Shown: in pieces, positions 1-8,958 of the stretch
Position numbering within the stretch: position 1 is the stretch's first letter
Layout of the letters: every line of letters begins with the position of its first letter
From: an uncultured Phocaeicola sp.
GTDB lineage: Bacteria > Bacteroidota > Bacteroidia > Bacteroidales > Bacteroidaceae
Assembly: GCA_948566455.1 (NCBI GenBank)
Contig: CAOYQO010000017.1
Location: forward strand, 11,773-75,772
DNA: 64,000 nt
Direction of reading: 5' to 3'
Notes under the pieces: model-generated
The model's input: the letters and a program-made list of their open reading frames with translations, nothing else
Told to the model about the DNA's origin: nothing
The model's database searches: none
Program-made: the position numbers and the translations under genes

Positions 1-1110
1 GTCAAGGAATACGGCCAGACCTGTGTTGTTCACACCGAAACCGGCGTCGCAACGTTCTTTCGCAGCACGTGAAGCAACGTCACGGGGAACCAGGTTACCG
101 AATGCCGGATAACGGCGTTCCAAGTAGAAGTCACGGTCTGCATCAGGAATATCGGTCGGTTTCTTAGTTCCTGCCTGCAATGCCTTGGCATCTTCCAGCT
201 TTTTCGGAACCCAGATACGTCCGTCATTACGCAATGACTCGGACATCAAAGTCAGTTTAGACTGCTTGTCACCGTGTACAGGGATACAGGTCGGGTGGAT
301 CTGTGCAAAGCAAGGATTGGCAAAGTAAGCACCTTTGCGGTAAACCTGCATAGCAGCCGAACCATTTGACGCCATAGCGTTGGTAGACAAGAAGTAAGTA
401 TTACCATAACCGCCGGTACCGATAACTACCGCATGGGCAGCGAAACGTTCAATCTTACCTGTAACCAAATTACGGGCGATGATACCACGGGCGCGTTCCA
501 CACCTTCGTTATCCTTAATCAGCACAACGTCCAACATCTCATAACGAGTGTACAACTTCACGTTACCACGCTGAACTTCACGGCTCAATGCAGAATAAGC
601 ACCCAGCAACAACTGCTGTCCGGTTTGACCGCGGGCATAGAATGTACGTGATACCTGAGCACCACCGAATGAACGGTTATCCAGCAAACCACCGTATTCG
701 CGAGCGAAAGGAACACCTTGAGCTACGCACTGGTCGATGATAGCATTTGACACTTCGGCCAGACGATAAACGTTAGCTTCGCGTGCACGGTAGTCACCAC
801 CTTTGATTGTATCGTAGAAAAGACGGTAAACAGAGTCACCATCATTTTGATAATTCTTAGCAGCATTGATACCTCCCTGTGCAGCAATAGAGTGTGCACG
901 ACGGGGAGAGTCCTGGATACAGAAGTTTAATACCTTGAAACCCAGAGCACCCAGTGAAGCAGCAGCCGAAGCACCTGCCAAACCGGTACCTACCACAATA
1001 ATGTCAAGACGACGTTTGTTGGCAGGGTTTACCAATTTTTGATGAGCTTTATAATTGGTCCATTTCTCGGCTAAAGCGCCTTCAGGAATTTTAGAATCTA
1101 TAGTAGCCAT
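1..1110 (-). CDS. frdA: Fumarate reductase/succinate dehydrogenase flavoprotein subunit, C-terminus cut by window edge
   Basis: The FAD-binding catalytic subunit of the membrane complex that interconverts fumarate and succinate; in Bacteroides it mainly works as fumarate reductase in anaerobic respiration. Read leftward from ATG at 1110, 370 codons stay open to the window edge. The N-terminus has the dinucleotide-binding GTGLAGASAA motif (about residues 41-50), then the HSIAAQGGINAA segment where flavin is covalently held in this family, then substrate-site sequence such as FAQIHPT. The cytochrome b gene lies 34 bp upstream, the C-A order usual for these operons; the iron-sulfur subunit would lie beyond the left edge. 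Identity is firm; reductase versus dehydrogenase direction is inferred from the phylum. Confidence 0.95.
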   Translation of the reverse strand, partial: MATIDSKIPEGALAEKWTNYKAHQKLVNPANKRRLDIIVVGTGLAGASAAASLGALGFKVLNFCIQDSPRRAHSIAAQGGINAAKNYQNDGDSVYRLFYDTIKGGDYRAREANVYRLAEVSNAIIDQCVAQGVPFAREYGGLLDNRSFGGAQVSRTFYARGQTGQQLLLGAYSALSREVQRGNVKLYTRYEMLDVVLIKDNEGVERARGIIARNLVTGKIERFAAHAVVIGTGGYGNTYFLSTNAMASNGSAAMQVYRKGAYFANPCFAQIHPTCIPVHGDKQSKLTLMSESLRNDGRIWVPKKLEDAKALQAGTKKPTDIPDADRDFYLERRYPAFGNLVPRDVASRAAKERCDAGFGVNNTGLAVFLD

Positions 1111-1144
1111 ATTCATTTACAATTTTATCATTTACAATTTACGA

Positions 1145-1831
1145 TTAGCAAGCACCACAAGCGAGTGATTTCACGAAGTAGATAACGACTACTGCTGCAA
1201 AACCAAGAACTACCAAAGTAGAGTAGATGTTACCAATAGTCTTCCAACGCTCGAACCAGATTTTATTGCTCCAGCCCAAAGTCTGCAAAGCACTCCAGAA
1301 TCCGTGAGTCAGGTGGAACCACAAAGCTGCTAACCAAATGAGGTAAAGCACTGTAAATACAGGGCATCCGAATGTTTCACGAATGTAAGCGGCACCGTCT
1401 GTAGGACCGAATGCGCCCAAATCATGAACACCGATAATTTCGGCAAACTGCATTTTGTACCAGAAATTGGCAAAATGAAGAGCCAATCCGGCAATGACAA
1501 CAATACCCAGGACAAGCATGTTCTGAGATGCCCATTCCACAGTTTTAGGTTTAACGTTCACTGCATAACGTTCGCTACCGCGAGCTGCACGGTTCTGCAT
1601 GGTCAACCAGAAAGCGTAGATGATGTGAATTACAAACAGAGCAGCCAGCCCGGCAGTTGCAACCAACGCGTACCAGTTAGCTCCCAAGAATTCACAAATC
1701 ATGTTGTAAGCATCTTCCGAGAAGAGCGCAACAAGGTTCATCGCCATGTGAAACGTCAGAAACAGGACAAGGGCGATACCTGTGACACTCATCACCACTT
1801 TCCTTCCAATAGATGAATTACTTAACCACAT
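1145..1831 (-). CDS. frdC: Fumarate reductase/succinate dehydrogenase cytochrome b subunit
   Basis: Membrane anchor that carries haem b and passes electrons between quinone and the flavoprotein/iron-sulfur subunits. At 228 residues it fits the SdhC/FrdC family, with about five hydrophobic segments and histidines inside them (FLTFHMAMN near the start, FVIHIIYAF, LALHFANFW, WFHLTHGFW) suited to haem ligation. It is the first gene of the operon: frdA starts 34 bp downstream, and the short gap contains a 13-bp direct repeat. A Bacteroides promoter lies about 70 bp upstream. The start MWLSNSSIGRK is typical of the family. Confidence 0.95.
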   Translation of the reverse strand: MWLSNSSIGRKVVMSVTGIALVLFLTFHMAMNLVALFSEDAYNMICEFLGANWYALVATAGLAALFVIHIIYAFWLTMQNRAARGSERYAVNVKPKTVEWASQNMLVLGIVVIAGLALHFANFWYKMQFAEIIGVHDLGAFGPTDGAAYIRETFGCPVFTVLYLIWLAALWFHLTHGFWSALQTLGWSNKIWFERWKTIGNIYSTLVVLGFAAVVVIYFVKSLACGAC

Positions 1832-1900
1832 AAATGATTGAATTTAAATTATTTAATTGTTAGAACTAAAAATTCTGTTAAAAGCTGTGTATTCACGATG

Positions 1901-1931
1901 CAAAAGTAAAGGAATTCTAGCGATAATACAA
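1901..1931 (-). promoter_or_regulatory. Promoter of the frd operon
   Basis: On the minus strand TACTTTTG (1908-1901) matches the Bacteroides -7 consensus TAnnTTTG, and TTG (1931-1929) sits exactly 20 bp upstream as the -33 element. It reads toward frdC, leaving a leader of about 65 nt. Confidence 0.7.
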
Positions 1932-1991
1932 GGAATTATGGAAATTATTCTTTAATTCGGGGAAGGGTAAATGCGAATTACATTATTTTCC

Positions 1992-1999
1992 TATCTTTG
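1992..1999 (+). promoter_or_regulatory. -7 box of the PAP2 phosphatase gene
   Basis: TATCTTTG fits the TAnnTTTG consensus and lies 22 bp before the ATG at 2022. No clear -33 TTG was seen at the right distance. Confidence 0.6.
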
Positions 2000-2021
2000 C
2001 ACTGAACAAATGCCAAACTAA

Positions 2022-2633
2022 ATGAAACGCCAAAGGATTATTTTTCTTATACTGACAGCCTGTTTTACATTCAGCCTCAGCGCACAGAATATAGACATCA
2101 ACACGTTGAAAACCATCAACCGATGGGATGTACACGGACTGAGCCGCGGATTGTCCGCTAGCGGAGTGATTCTACCCGTAGGAATACCTACAGCCATGGG
2201 ACTCTATGCATTGATAAAAAAAGACCAGCCGATGCTGAAAGATGCCATTTACATAGGAACCAGTGTGATTGAAGCAGTGGGGATTACATACGCCGCCAAA
2301 CATATAATAGGTCGTGACCGGCCTTTTGTAAAGTATCCGGATAAGATTCATGCATACGGAGCACCGGATGCCGATAGTCCGTCATTCCCTTCAGGACACA
2401 CTGCGGCAGCTTTTTCTTTAGCCACCTCACTCTCCATCACTTATCCTAAGTGGTATGTTATCGCCCCTTCAGCCGTATGGGCTTGCGGAGTAGGGTTTGC
2501 CCGGATGAACCAAGGGGTGCACTATCCCAGTGATGTAGTGGCAGGAGCCGCTATCGGAGTAGGATGTGCTTTCGTGAACGTGTATGTGAACCGATGGCTG
2601 AATAAGGTGTTGTTCGGGAGACAGATAAAGTGA
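2022..2633 (+). CDS. PAP2-family membrane or secreted phosphatase
   Basis: A 203-residue member of the type 2 phosphatidic acid phosphatase superfamily, which removes phosphate from lipid or soluble phosphomonoesters or diphosphates at the outer face of the inner membrane. The three signature motifs are complete: K93 to R98-D-R-P, P-S-G-H at 123-126, and R161 to H167 and D171 in RMNQGVHYPSD. The N-terminus is a signal peptide or anchor ending in SLSAQ. The gene stands alone with its own promoter, divergent from frdC. Undecaprenyl diphosphate or lipid A phosphates are possible substrates; the sequence does not decide. Confidence 0.88.
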   Translation: MKRQRIIFLILTACFTFSLSAQNIDINTLKTINRWDVHGLSRGLSASGVILPVGIPTAMGLYALIKKDQPMLKDAIYIGTSVIEAVGITYAAKHIIGRDRPFVKYPDKIHAYGAPDADSPSFPSGHTAAAFSLATSLSITYPKWYVIAPSAVWACGVGFARMNQGVHYPSDVVAGAAIGVGCAFVNVYVNRWLNKVLFGRQIK

Positions 2634-2736
2634 TGGTTGGAAAATTATTCCACACCTAAAAGAAGACACAGCAGAAGTTTTTCAGACAACTGCAGGAGTG
2701 CAACTATGCGTCCCTGCTGTTAATATAAAGTCTTGA

Positions 2737-4338
2737 CTATCGCTTTTTCAACAGCAGCCCCTCAAAGTCCGGTTGCTCCAACAGTTCCAGCGCTTTCCTG
2801 ATACTTTCATTCGCGTCATTAATGACGTGATAATATTCATTCATATCCCATAAATCACGGGCTATCAATGCTTTCATCTGCAACCTCAGCAGAGGCAGGG
2901 CCTTTTGATACTCTTCTTCATTATATTCCACTCCCATCTCCTTGCCGGTAGCAACCAGTTGTGCCAACATATCCGGAGTCACTTCAAAACGTTTGTAGAA
3001 CTCATTGAAAGTCTTGTATTTGCCCAGCCACTCTTTACGATGGGCATCAATAAAATGGAAATGAGCTTTCATCAACGCTCCTTTATCACGCAACTGACGA
3101 TGGTATTTAGTATAGAGAGTCGTATCAATCGGCACAAAATAATCGGGCATGATCCCTCCGCCACCATATACCGTACGGGCCAACCTATGAGTCTTGAACT
3201 TCAGTGAATCCGGAAAGTGGATGCTGTCTTCACTCATCATTTCTCCTTTATTATAACGGTCTATCAGGTCTTCATTATACTTTTCAATGCTCTCGTAAGG
3301 TTTCTGGATACAACGTCCGGCAGGCGTATAATAGCGGGCCACCGTCAGACGGATCATCGAACCGTCCGGCAAATCAATGGGACGCTGCACCAAGCCTTTA
3401 CCAAAACTGCGCCGGCCCACAACAACTCCTCTGTCCCAATCCTGAACAGCTCCGGTCACAATCTCACTGGCAGAAGCAGAAAATTCATCAACCAATACCA
3501 TCAGACGACCGTTCTGAAACTCGCCCGTACCTTTGGCAAAAAACTCGCTACGAGGATTGCGACGGCCCTCCGTATAGACAATCAGTTCCTTTTTACCCAA
3601 AAATTCATTGGCAATATCGATAGCAGCATTCAAATACCCCCCGCCATTGCCCTGCAAATCAAGAATCAAGTCTTTCATTCCTTTCTTCTGCAACCCGGTC
3701 AGCGCTTTCTTGAACTCCTCATGGGTAGTGGCGGCAAAACGGTTGATACGAATATAACCGATCTTATCTTTAATCATATAGGAAGCATCCAGGCTGTAAA
3801 CAGGTATTTTATCCCTTTTCACCGTAAAGGGGAGCAGTTCCTTCACCCCTCGGCGAAGTATTTTCAGATTCACTTTTGAATCTTTAGGACCACGGAGACG
3901 ACGCATAATATCCTCGGTACTCATCTTTACACCGGCTATCAGCGTATCTTCCACCATGACGATACGATCACCGGCCAGAATACCGACTTTTTCGGACGGT
4001 CCGCCCGATACAGGTTGTATCACCAGCAAAGTGTCCTCCGCCATATTAAACTGTATACCGATACCTTCGAAGTTTCCCTGCAACGGCTCGTTCATTCTCT
4101 TCACTTCCTCCGGATCAGAATAGGTAGAATGAGGATCAAGCTGCTCCAGCATTTTTACGATAGCTTCTTCCACCAGCTTTCCCTCATTGACTTCGTCTAC
4201 ATAAAGATTGGCAATGGCAAATTCCGCCAGTTGCAACTTACGTGCCGGAGAATTCAGGAATTTACTCTCCTGAGCCTGTGCGGCTACGATAGAAAAAAAG
4301 CAGGCAATCAAGCCTGCAAAATACATAGTATATTTCAT
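2737..4338 (-). CDS. S41-family C-terminal processing protease (CtpA-like)
   Basis: A 533-residue secreted serine protease of the tail-specific (Ctp/Prc) type, cleaving envelope proteins from their C-termini. A signal peptide (to about residue 23) is followed by a PDZ domain around residues 85-165 and the S41 catalytic domain. S289 in FSASASEI and K314 in SFGKGLVQ form the Ser-Lys dyad with the 25-residue spacing of the family. About 150 further residues at the C-terminus are helical and not assigned. It starts 2 bp after coaD and is the last gene of the 7858-2737 leftward cluster, so it is probably translated from the same mRNA. Confidence 0.92.
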   Translation of the reverse strand: MKYTMYFAGLIACFFSIVAAQAQESKFLNSPARKLQLAEFAIANLYVDEVNEGKLVEEAIVKMLEQLDPHSTYSDPEEVKRMNEPLQGNFEGIGIQFNMAEDTLLVIQPVSGGPSEKVGILAGDRIVMVEDTLIAGVKMSTEDIMRRLRGPKDSKVNLKILRRGVKELLPFTVKRDKIPVYSLDASYMIKDKIGYIRINRFAATTHEEFKKALTGLQKKGMKDLILDLQGNGGGYLNAAIDIANEFLGKKELIVYTEGRRNPRSEFFAKGTGEFQNGRLMVLVDEFSASASEIVTGAVQDWDRGVVVGRRSFGKGLVQRPIDLPDGSMIRLTVARYYTPAGRCIQKPYESIEKYNEDLIDRYNKGEMMSEDSIHFPDSLKFKTHRLARTVYGGGGIMPDYFVPIDTTLYTKYHRQLRDKGALMKAHFHFIDAHRKEWLGKYKTFNEFYKRFEVTPDMLAQLVATGKEMGVEYNEEEYQKALPLLRLQMKALIARDLWDMNEYYHVINDANESIRKALELLEQPDFEGLLLKKR

Positions 4339-4340
4339 GG

Positions 4341-4796
4341 TCAGTCTATTTTCATTCCTTCAGGCAAGAATGGCGTCACATCTTTGCCAAACTGCAACAA
4401 TTCTCTTACAATCGTAGAGCTGATAGAGGTTAGTTCCGGCTCCGTAAACAACAGAATCGTTTCTATTCCGGCCAGTTTCCGGTTGATATCGGCTATAGTT
4501 TCCTCATATTCAAAATCGTGTACGGTACGGATACCACGAACAATGAACTGCGCCTCCTTAGCTCGGGCAAAGTCAATGGTCAGACAATCATAAGCATCGA
4601 CCTTTACCCGGGGATCATCCGCAAAAAGTTTCTCGATCATCTCCACTCGTTTCTCTGTAGGAAACCAAGTTTTCTTATTCTCATTGATACCGATGCCGAT
4701 CACCACTTCGTCCATAAAAGTCAACGCTCTCTTCACGACCGAATAATGACCGATGGTAAAAGGATCAAAGGTTCCCGGAAATATCGCTCTTCTCAT
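4341..4796 (-). CDS. coaD: Phosphopantetheine adenylyltransferase
   Basis: Transfers AMP from ATP to 4'-phosphopantetheine, the penultimate step of coenzyme A synthesis. The N-terminal nucleotidyltransferase signature GTFDPFTIGH holds the T/HxGH motif, and the C-terminal half has ISSTIVREL, equivalent to the ISSTxxR adenylate-binding motif. The ATG at 4796 (MRRAIFPGTFD) is chosen over an in-frame GTG at 4817 that overlaps the parE stop: it gives 151 residues, the usual CoaD length, with no extra N-terminal tail. It sits 17 bp after parE and 2 bp before the protease gene. Confidence 0.95.
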   Translation of the reverse strand: MRRAIFPGTFDPFTIGHYSVVKRALTFMDEVVIGIGINENKKTWFPTEKRVEMIEKLFADDPRVKVDAYDCLTIDFARAKEAQFIVRGIRTVHDFEYEETIADINRKLAGIETILLFTEPELTSISSTIVRELLQFGKDVTPFLPEGMKID

Positions 4797-4813
4797 ATTT
4801 TTTAGTGATTCAC

Positions 4814-6691
4814 TCACGCAATATCTTCTTCTACAACAAGGTTATCTATAATAAAATTCTGACGTTCCATCGTGTTCTTACCCATGTAGAACTCCAGTAA
4901 TTCCTTTACCAGATCAGTCTTGCGGAGGGAAACTTGCTCCAAACGCATATCTTTGCCGATAAAGTGCTTGAATTCATCGGGTGAAATCTCTCCCAAACCT
5001 TTGAACCGTGTGATTTCGGGATTGGGGCTTAACCGTTCGATTGCGGCAACCCGTTCTTCTTCCGAATAACAATATACCGTTTCATAAACTCCTTTCTTGC
5101 GGTTACGGACACGGAACAAAGGAGTCTGAAGGATATATACATGACCTTTCTTTATCAAATCGGGGAAGAATTGCAGGAAGAAGGTAATCAGCAACAAACG
5201 GATGTGCATACCGTCCACATCGGCATCTGTTGCCACAATCACTTTGTTATATCGTAATCCTTCCATACCGTCCTCTATGTTCAGAGCAGCCTGAAGCAAG
5301 TTAAACTCTTCATTCTCATATACAATCTTCTTGGTCAGCCCGTAAGAATTCAACGGCTTACCACGCAAACTGAATACTGCCTGAGTATTTACATCACGGC
5401 TCTTGGTGATAGAACCGCTCGCCGAGTCACCCTCGGTAATGAAAATGCAGCTTTCCTCCTTCTTGTCTCCTTTGGCATCATTCAGGTGAAAACGGCAGTC
5501 ACGCAACTTACGGTTATGAAGATTTGCCTTTTTGGCACGTTCACGTGCCAGTTTGGTCACTCCGGCTATAGCCTTACGCTCTTTCTCCGATTCTTGAATC
5601 TTCTGCAACATCACATCGGCCACATCCGTATGTTTGTGCAGATAGTTATCGACCTCAGTCTTTACAAAATCACCTACAAACTTATTAACGGTAGGACCAC
5701 CGGGAGCCATATTGGTAGAGCCCAGCTTGATTTTAGTCTGACTTTCGAACAACGGTTCCTCCACATTAACGGCAATGGCAGCTACCAATCCGTTACGGAT
5801 ATCGGCATAGTCCATATTCTTGTTGAAATATTCCTTGATGGTACGGGCCATATGCTCTTTGAAAGCACTTTGATGCGTACCTCCCTGCGTGGTGTGCTGT
5901 CCGTTGACAAAAGAGTAATACTCCTCACCATACTGGCCGGTATGCGTAAAAGCGATCTCGATATCTTCTCCTTTCAAGTGGATGATGGGATATAATCCCA
6001 CAGCCGTCATGTTGTCGTTAAGCAAGTCCACCAACCCGTTACGGGACAGGATACGCTGACCGTTATAGATAATGGCCAGTCCTGTATTCAGATAGGTATA
6101 GTTGCGGAGCATGGTTTCCACGAACTCCGGACGGAAACTGTAGTTCTCAAACAACAGGTTATCCGGTTCAAAGAAAATATAAGTACCGTTCTCTTCTGTT
6201 GTATCTTGTGTGGTATCCGTCAACAAGTCTCCCTTGGCAAAGGTAGCGATACGCACCTTTCCATCACGATAGCTGCGCACCTCGAAACGTGAGCTCAATG
6301 CATTGACGGCTTTCACACCGACCCCATTCAGTCCGACGCTCTTCTTGAACGCCTTGCTGTCATATTTACCTCCCGTATTCAACACACTAACAGCTTCAAT
6401 GAGTTTTCCCTGCGGAATACCCCGGCCATAATCACGCACGCTGACACGGAGATTTTCTTCAATAATAATCTCAATCTTTTTACCCGCCTGCATTTTAAAT
6501 TCATCGATACTGTTATCGATAATTTCTTTCAAAAGAACGTAGATACCGTCCTCGGCATGTGATCCGTCACCCAACTTTCCAATATACATACCGGGACGGG
6601 TACGCACATGCTCCATGTCACTGAGGTGGCGGATATTATCGTCGGTATATTCTACGGCGGGATTGTTTATCAGTTCGTTGTTTTCTTCCAT
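4814..6691 (-). CDS. parE: DNA topoisomerase IV subunit B (type IIA topoisomerase ATPase subunit)
   Basis: The ATPase/TOPRIM subunit of a type IIA topoisomerase that decatenates and relaxes DNA with ParC. An N-terminal GHKL ATPase fold (IIDNSIDEF, DYGRGIP, GLNGVGVKAVNAL) is followed by the transducer domain and a TOPRIM domain with ITEGDSASGS and the metal-binding ATDADVDGMHIR. At 625 residues it lacks the insertions of long GyrB proteins. ParE is preferred over GyrB by overall character and length, but the two are close and no parC was seen nearby. It lies 30 bp after the GNAT gene and 17 bp before coaD. Confidence 0.87.
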   Translation of the reverse strand: MEENNELINNPAVEYTDDNIRHLSDMEHVRTRPGMYIGKLGDGSHAEDGIYVLLKEIIDNSIDEFKMQAGKKIEIIIEENLRVSVRDYGRGIPQGKLIEAVSVLNTGGKYDSKAFKKSVGLNGVGVKAVNALSSRFEVRSYRDGKVRIATFAKGDLLTDTTQDTTEENGTYIFFEPDNLLFENYSFRPEFVETMLRNYTYLNTGLAIIYNGQRILSRNGLVDLLNDNMTAVGLYPIIHLKGEDIEIAFTHTGQYGEEYYSFVNGQHTTQGGTHQSAFKEHMARTIKEYFNKNMDYADIRNGLVAAIAVNVEEPLFESQTKIKLGSTNMAPGGPTVNKFVGDFVKTEVDNYLHKHTDVADVMLQKIQESEKERKAIAGVTKLARERAKKANLHNRKLRDCRFHLNDAKGDKKEESCIFITEGDSASGSITKSRDVNTQAVFSLRGKPLNSYGLTKKIVYENEEFNLLQAALNIEDGMEGLRYNKVIVATDADVDGMHIRLLLITFFLQFFPDLIKKGHVYILQTPLFRVRNRKKGVYETVYCYSEEERVAAIERLSPNPEITRFKGLGEISPDEFKHFIGKDMRLEQVSLRKTDLVKELLEFYMGKNTMERQNFIIDNLVVEEDIA

Positions 6692-6721
6692 ATTGACTTA
6701 TCACATTTTTATATATCGTTG

Positions 6722-7858
6722 TTACAGAATACTCTTTTTATAAGCACGACGGCGTTTATGCTGCTCGGTCTTGAAATATTCCCACTGGGCCTGCACCTTT
6801 CCGTTCAGTTCCAGTTCCGGATTACTTTCGGCATACTTGAATCCCAGTTGCTGATATACGGGGATCAAGTCCGAGAATAACAAAGCATTGACACCTTTGT
6901 TCTGATACTCAGGTTTTACAGCAACCAGCAACAAATCCAACATAGGAGGATACTTATGCAGGAACAACACTTTCAACAGGTGATACCATCCCATAGGCAG
7001 CAAACGTCCCTTCGCTTTTTGTAACGCTTCGGACAGAGAAGGCATTGAAATCCCCACTGCCACCAGTTTATCTTCGGCATCGGTCACCAAGGTTACCATA
7101 CGCAAATCTACAATAGGCAAATACATCTTTATATACTGGTTGATCTGTCCTTGCGACAAAGCCGAGAAACCATAAAGCGGAGCATAAGCCTCATTCATCA
7201 ACTCGAATATAGCCTGTCCATATTCGGCCGCAATTTTCTTACCCGATGTATATTTCTTCACCTTCAGGTTAAACTTACGTTGAATCAAGTCACTGATACG
7301 CTTATGCTTATCAGGAATTGCATCCGGAATATAAATTTTATATTCCACCCAATCGGCATCCTTCTCGAATCCCAACTTCTCCATATGCTGTGGGTAATAA
7401 GGATAATTATAGATAGTCGCCATGGTGCTCAACTGGTCGAATCCTTCTACCAGCATACCCTCCGCATCAAAGTCGGTAAAGCCTAAAGGCCCCTGAATGG
7501 TATCCATACCTTTTGATTTACCCCATTGGGCTACTGCATCCAACAAGGCACGTGATATTTCGATATCATCCAGAAAATCGATCCATCCGAAACGAACTTC
7601 TTTTTTATTCCAAGTCTCGTTTGCGCGTTTATTTATAATCCCTGCAATACGTCCTACCACCTTGTTATCCTTATATGCCAGAAAATACTCCGCCTCACAA
7701 AACTCGAAAGCGGCATTCTTCTTCGGGCTGAACGTATTCAGCATATCATCGTACAAATCGGGTACGGAATAGGGATTCTCTTTGTATAACTCGTAGTTGA
7801 ACCGTATAAACGTCTTTAGTTCTTTCTTTGAACTGACTTTTTTAATGGTAATAGCCAT
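6722..7858 (-). CDS. GNAT-like acyltransferase of unknown substrate
   Basis: A 378-residue cytoplasmic protein with GNAT-type features: a region around residues 60-75 resembling the early strands (YFLAYKDNKVVGRIAG) and a C-terminal LLLVAVKPEYQNKGVNALL segment like the acetyl-CoA pyrophosphate loop (Q/RxxGxG/A). It may hold two GNAT-like halves, as in FemAB/N-myristoyltransferase-like proteins. The substrate is unknown. It is the first gene of the leftward cluster GNAT-parE-coaD-protease; a near-consensus TATCTTTA lies upstream (about 7884-7891). It is conserved beside parE in related genomes to my knowledge, but this was not checked here. Confidence 0.7.
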   Translation of the reverse strand: MAITIKKVSSKKELKTFIRFNYELYKENPYSVPDLYDDMLNTFSPKKNAAFEFCEAEYFLAYKDNKVVGRIAGIINKRANETWNKKEVRFGWIDFLDDIEISRALLDAVAQWGKSKGMDTIQGPLGFTDFDAEGMLVEGFDQLSTMATIYNYPYYPQHMEKLGFEKDADWVEYKIYIPDAIPDKHKRISDLIQRKFNLKVKKYTSGKKIAAEYGQAIFELMNEAYAPLYGFSALSQGQINQYIKMYLPIVDLRMVTLVTDAEDKLVAVGISMPSLSEALQKAKGRLLPMGWYHLLKVLFLHKYPPMLDLLLVAVKPEYQNKGVNALLFSDLIPVYQQLGFKYAESNPELELNGKVQAQWEYFKTEQHKRRRAYKKSIL

Positions 7859-7932
7859 GCTGTATTTTTATAAAATTCGGGGTGTAAAGATAGAAGTTTT
7901 TTTGCAGAAAACTTATTCTTTTTATGGCTTTT

Positions 7933-8895
7933 TCACTGTTGGGCAATAAGATAGGCGGTATAAACGACATAACAGCCAACCATCAATGCGCCTTCAAGCC
8001 GGGTTATGGTACGTTTGCGGAAAAACCAGCCTACCAGCCACAACAACAGGGAGGAAGCAATCAGTACACTTAAATCGAGGTTATTTATATTCCCCATCGG
8101 AAGCGGTGACACCGTAGCGCTGCACCCCAGAACAAAGAATATATTGAACAGATTACTACCGATGACATTGCCGATAGCAATTCCCGGATTCTTCTTTAAA
8201 GCCGCCGTAACAGATGTGGCAAGCTCCGGCAAGGAAGTACCTCCGGCTACCAATGTCAGTCCGATTACCGATTCACTGACACCCCATGAACGGGCAAGCC
8301 CGCTTGCCCCGTCGACAAAAAGCTGTCCGCCGAATATGAGTCCGGCCAGCCCTCCTGCAATATACAACACCGATTTCCATACAGGCATTTCCTTTATCTT
8401 CTGCTCCTCTCCTGCCTCATCTGCCCCATTACGGGCGATGGCAAATGTATAACGCATAAATATAAGGAAGAAAGCCAGCAGAACAAACCCATCGGAACGG
8501 CTGATAACATTGACCGCTTCCCTGTCCAGCATCATGTCATTGGCACAGACAAAAAGTACCAACGAAGAAAGAATGACTAACGGAATCTCTTTACTCATCG
8601 TCCCCTCACCTACTTTTATGGGGAGTACCAAGGCAGTACAACCTATAATCATCAAAGCATTGAATATATTACTACCCACCACATTACCAATAGCCATTTC
8701 AGCACTGCCATTCAATGCAGAAAGCACACTGATAACCAATTCGGGAGCCGAAGTGCCGAAAGCTACAATGGTAAGCCCGATTACCAAATCAGAAATACGG
8801 AAACGTTTGGCAACCGCTGCAGAACCATCCGTCAAGCCATTCGCGCCAGCTAAAATGAGAGCCAGACCACCAATCAAAAGGAGTGTATTCAACAT
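7933..8895 (-). CDS. Calcium/sodium antiporter (CaCA family, YrbG-like)
   Basis: Inner-membrane cation exchanger of about 320 residues with roughly ten transmembrane segments. The two inverted alpha repeats that line the ion path are clear: GTSAPELV followed by IGNVVGSNIFN in the first half and GGTSLPELA followed by IGNVIGSNLFN in the second. The acidic residue in each GTS(A/L)PE motif is the ion ligand. The ATG at 8895 is chosen because the longer frame begins with a TTG at 8928 that lies inside the gene's own -7 promoter box. The physiological ion cannot be read from the sequence. Confidence 0.9.
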   Translation of the reverse strand: MLNTLLLIGGLALILAGANGLTDGSAAVAKRFRISDLVIGLTIVAFGTSAPELVISVLSALNGSAEMAIGNVVGSNIFNALMIIGCTALVLPIKVGEGTMSKEIPLVILSSLVLFVCANDMMLDREAVNVISRSDGFVLLAFFLIFMRYTFAIARNGADEAGEEQKIKEMPVWKSVLYIAGGLAGLIFGGQLFVDGASGLARSWGVSESVIGLTLVAGGTSLPELATSVTAALKKNPGIAIGNVIGSNLFNIFFVLGCSATVSPLPMGNINNLDLSVLIASSLLLWLVGWFFRKRTITRLEGALMVGCYVVYTAYLIAQQ

Positions 8896-8925
8896 AACAA
8901 AAAGTACATTTACAGTTTTATACCG

Positions 8926-8933
8926 CAAATGTA
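8926..8933 (-). promoter_or_regulatory. -7 box of the antiporter gene
   Basis: TACATTTG on the minus strand matches TAnnTTTG. It overlaps the upstream TTG of the longest open frame, which decides the start in favour of the ATG at 8895. Confidence 0.6.
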
Positions 8934-8958
8934 CTCTTTTTCCCTAAAATAACTATTC

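Noticed and set aside
1113..1140. 13-bp direct repeat TCATTTACAATTT between frdC and frdA
   Set aside because: It is a short AT-rich duplication in a 34-bp gap with no evident role.
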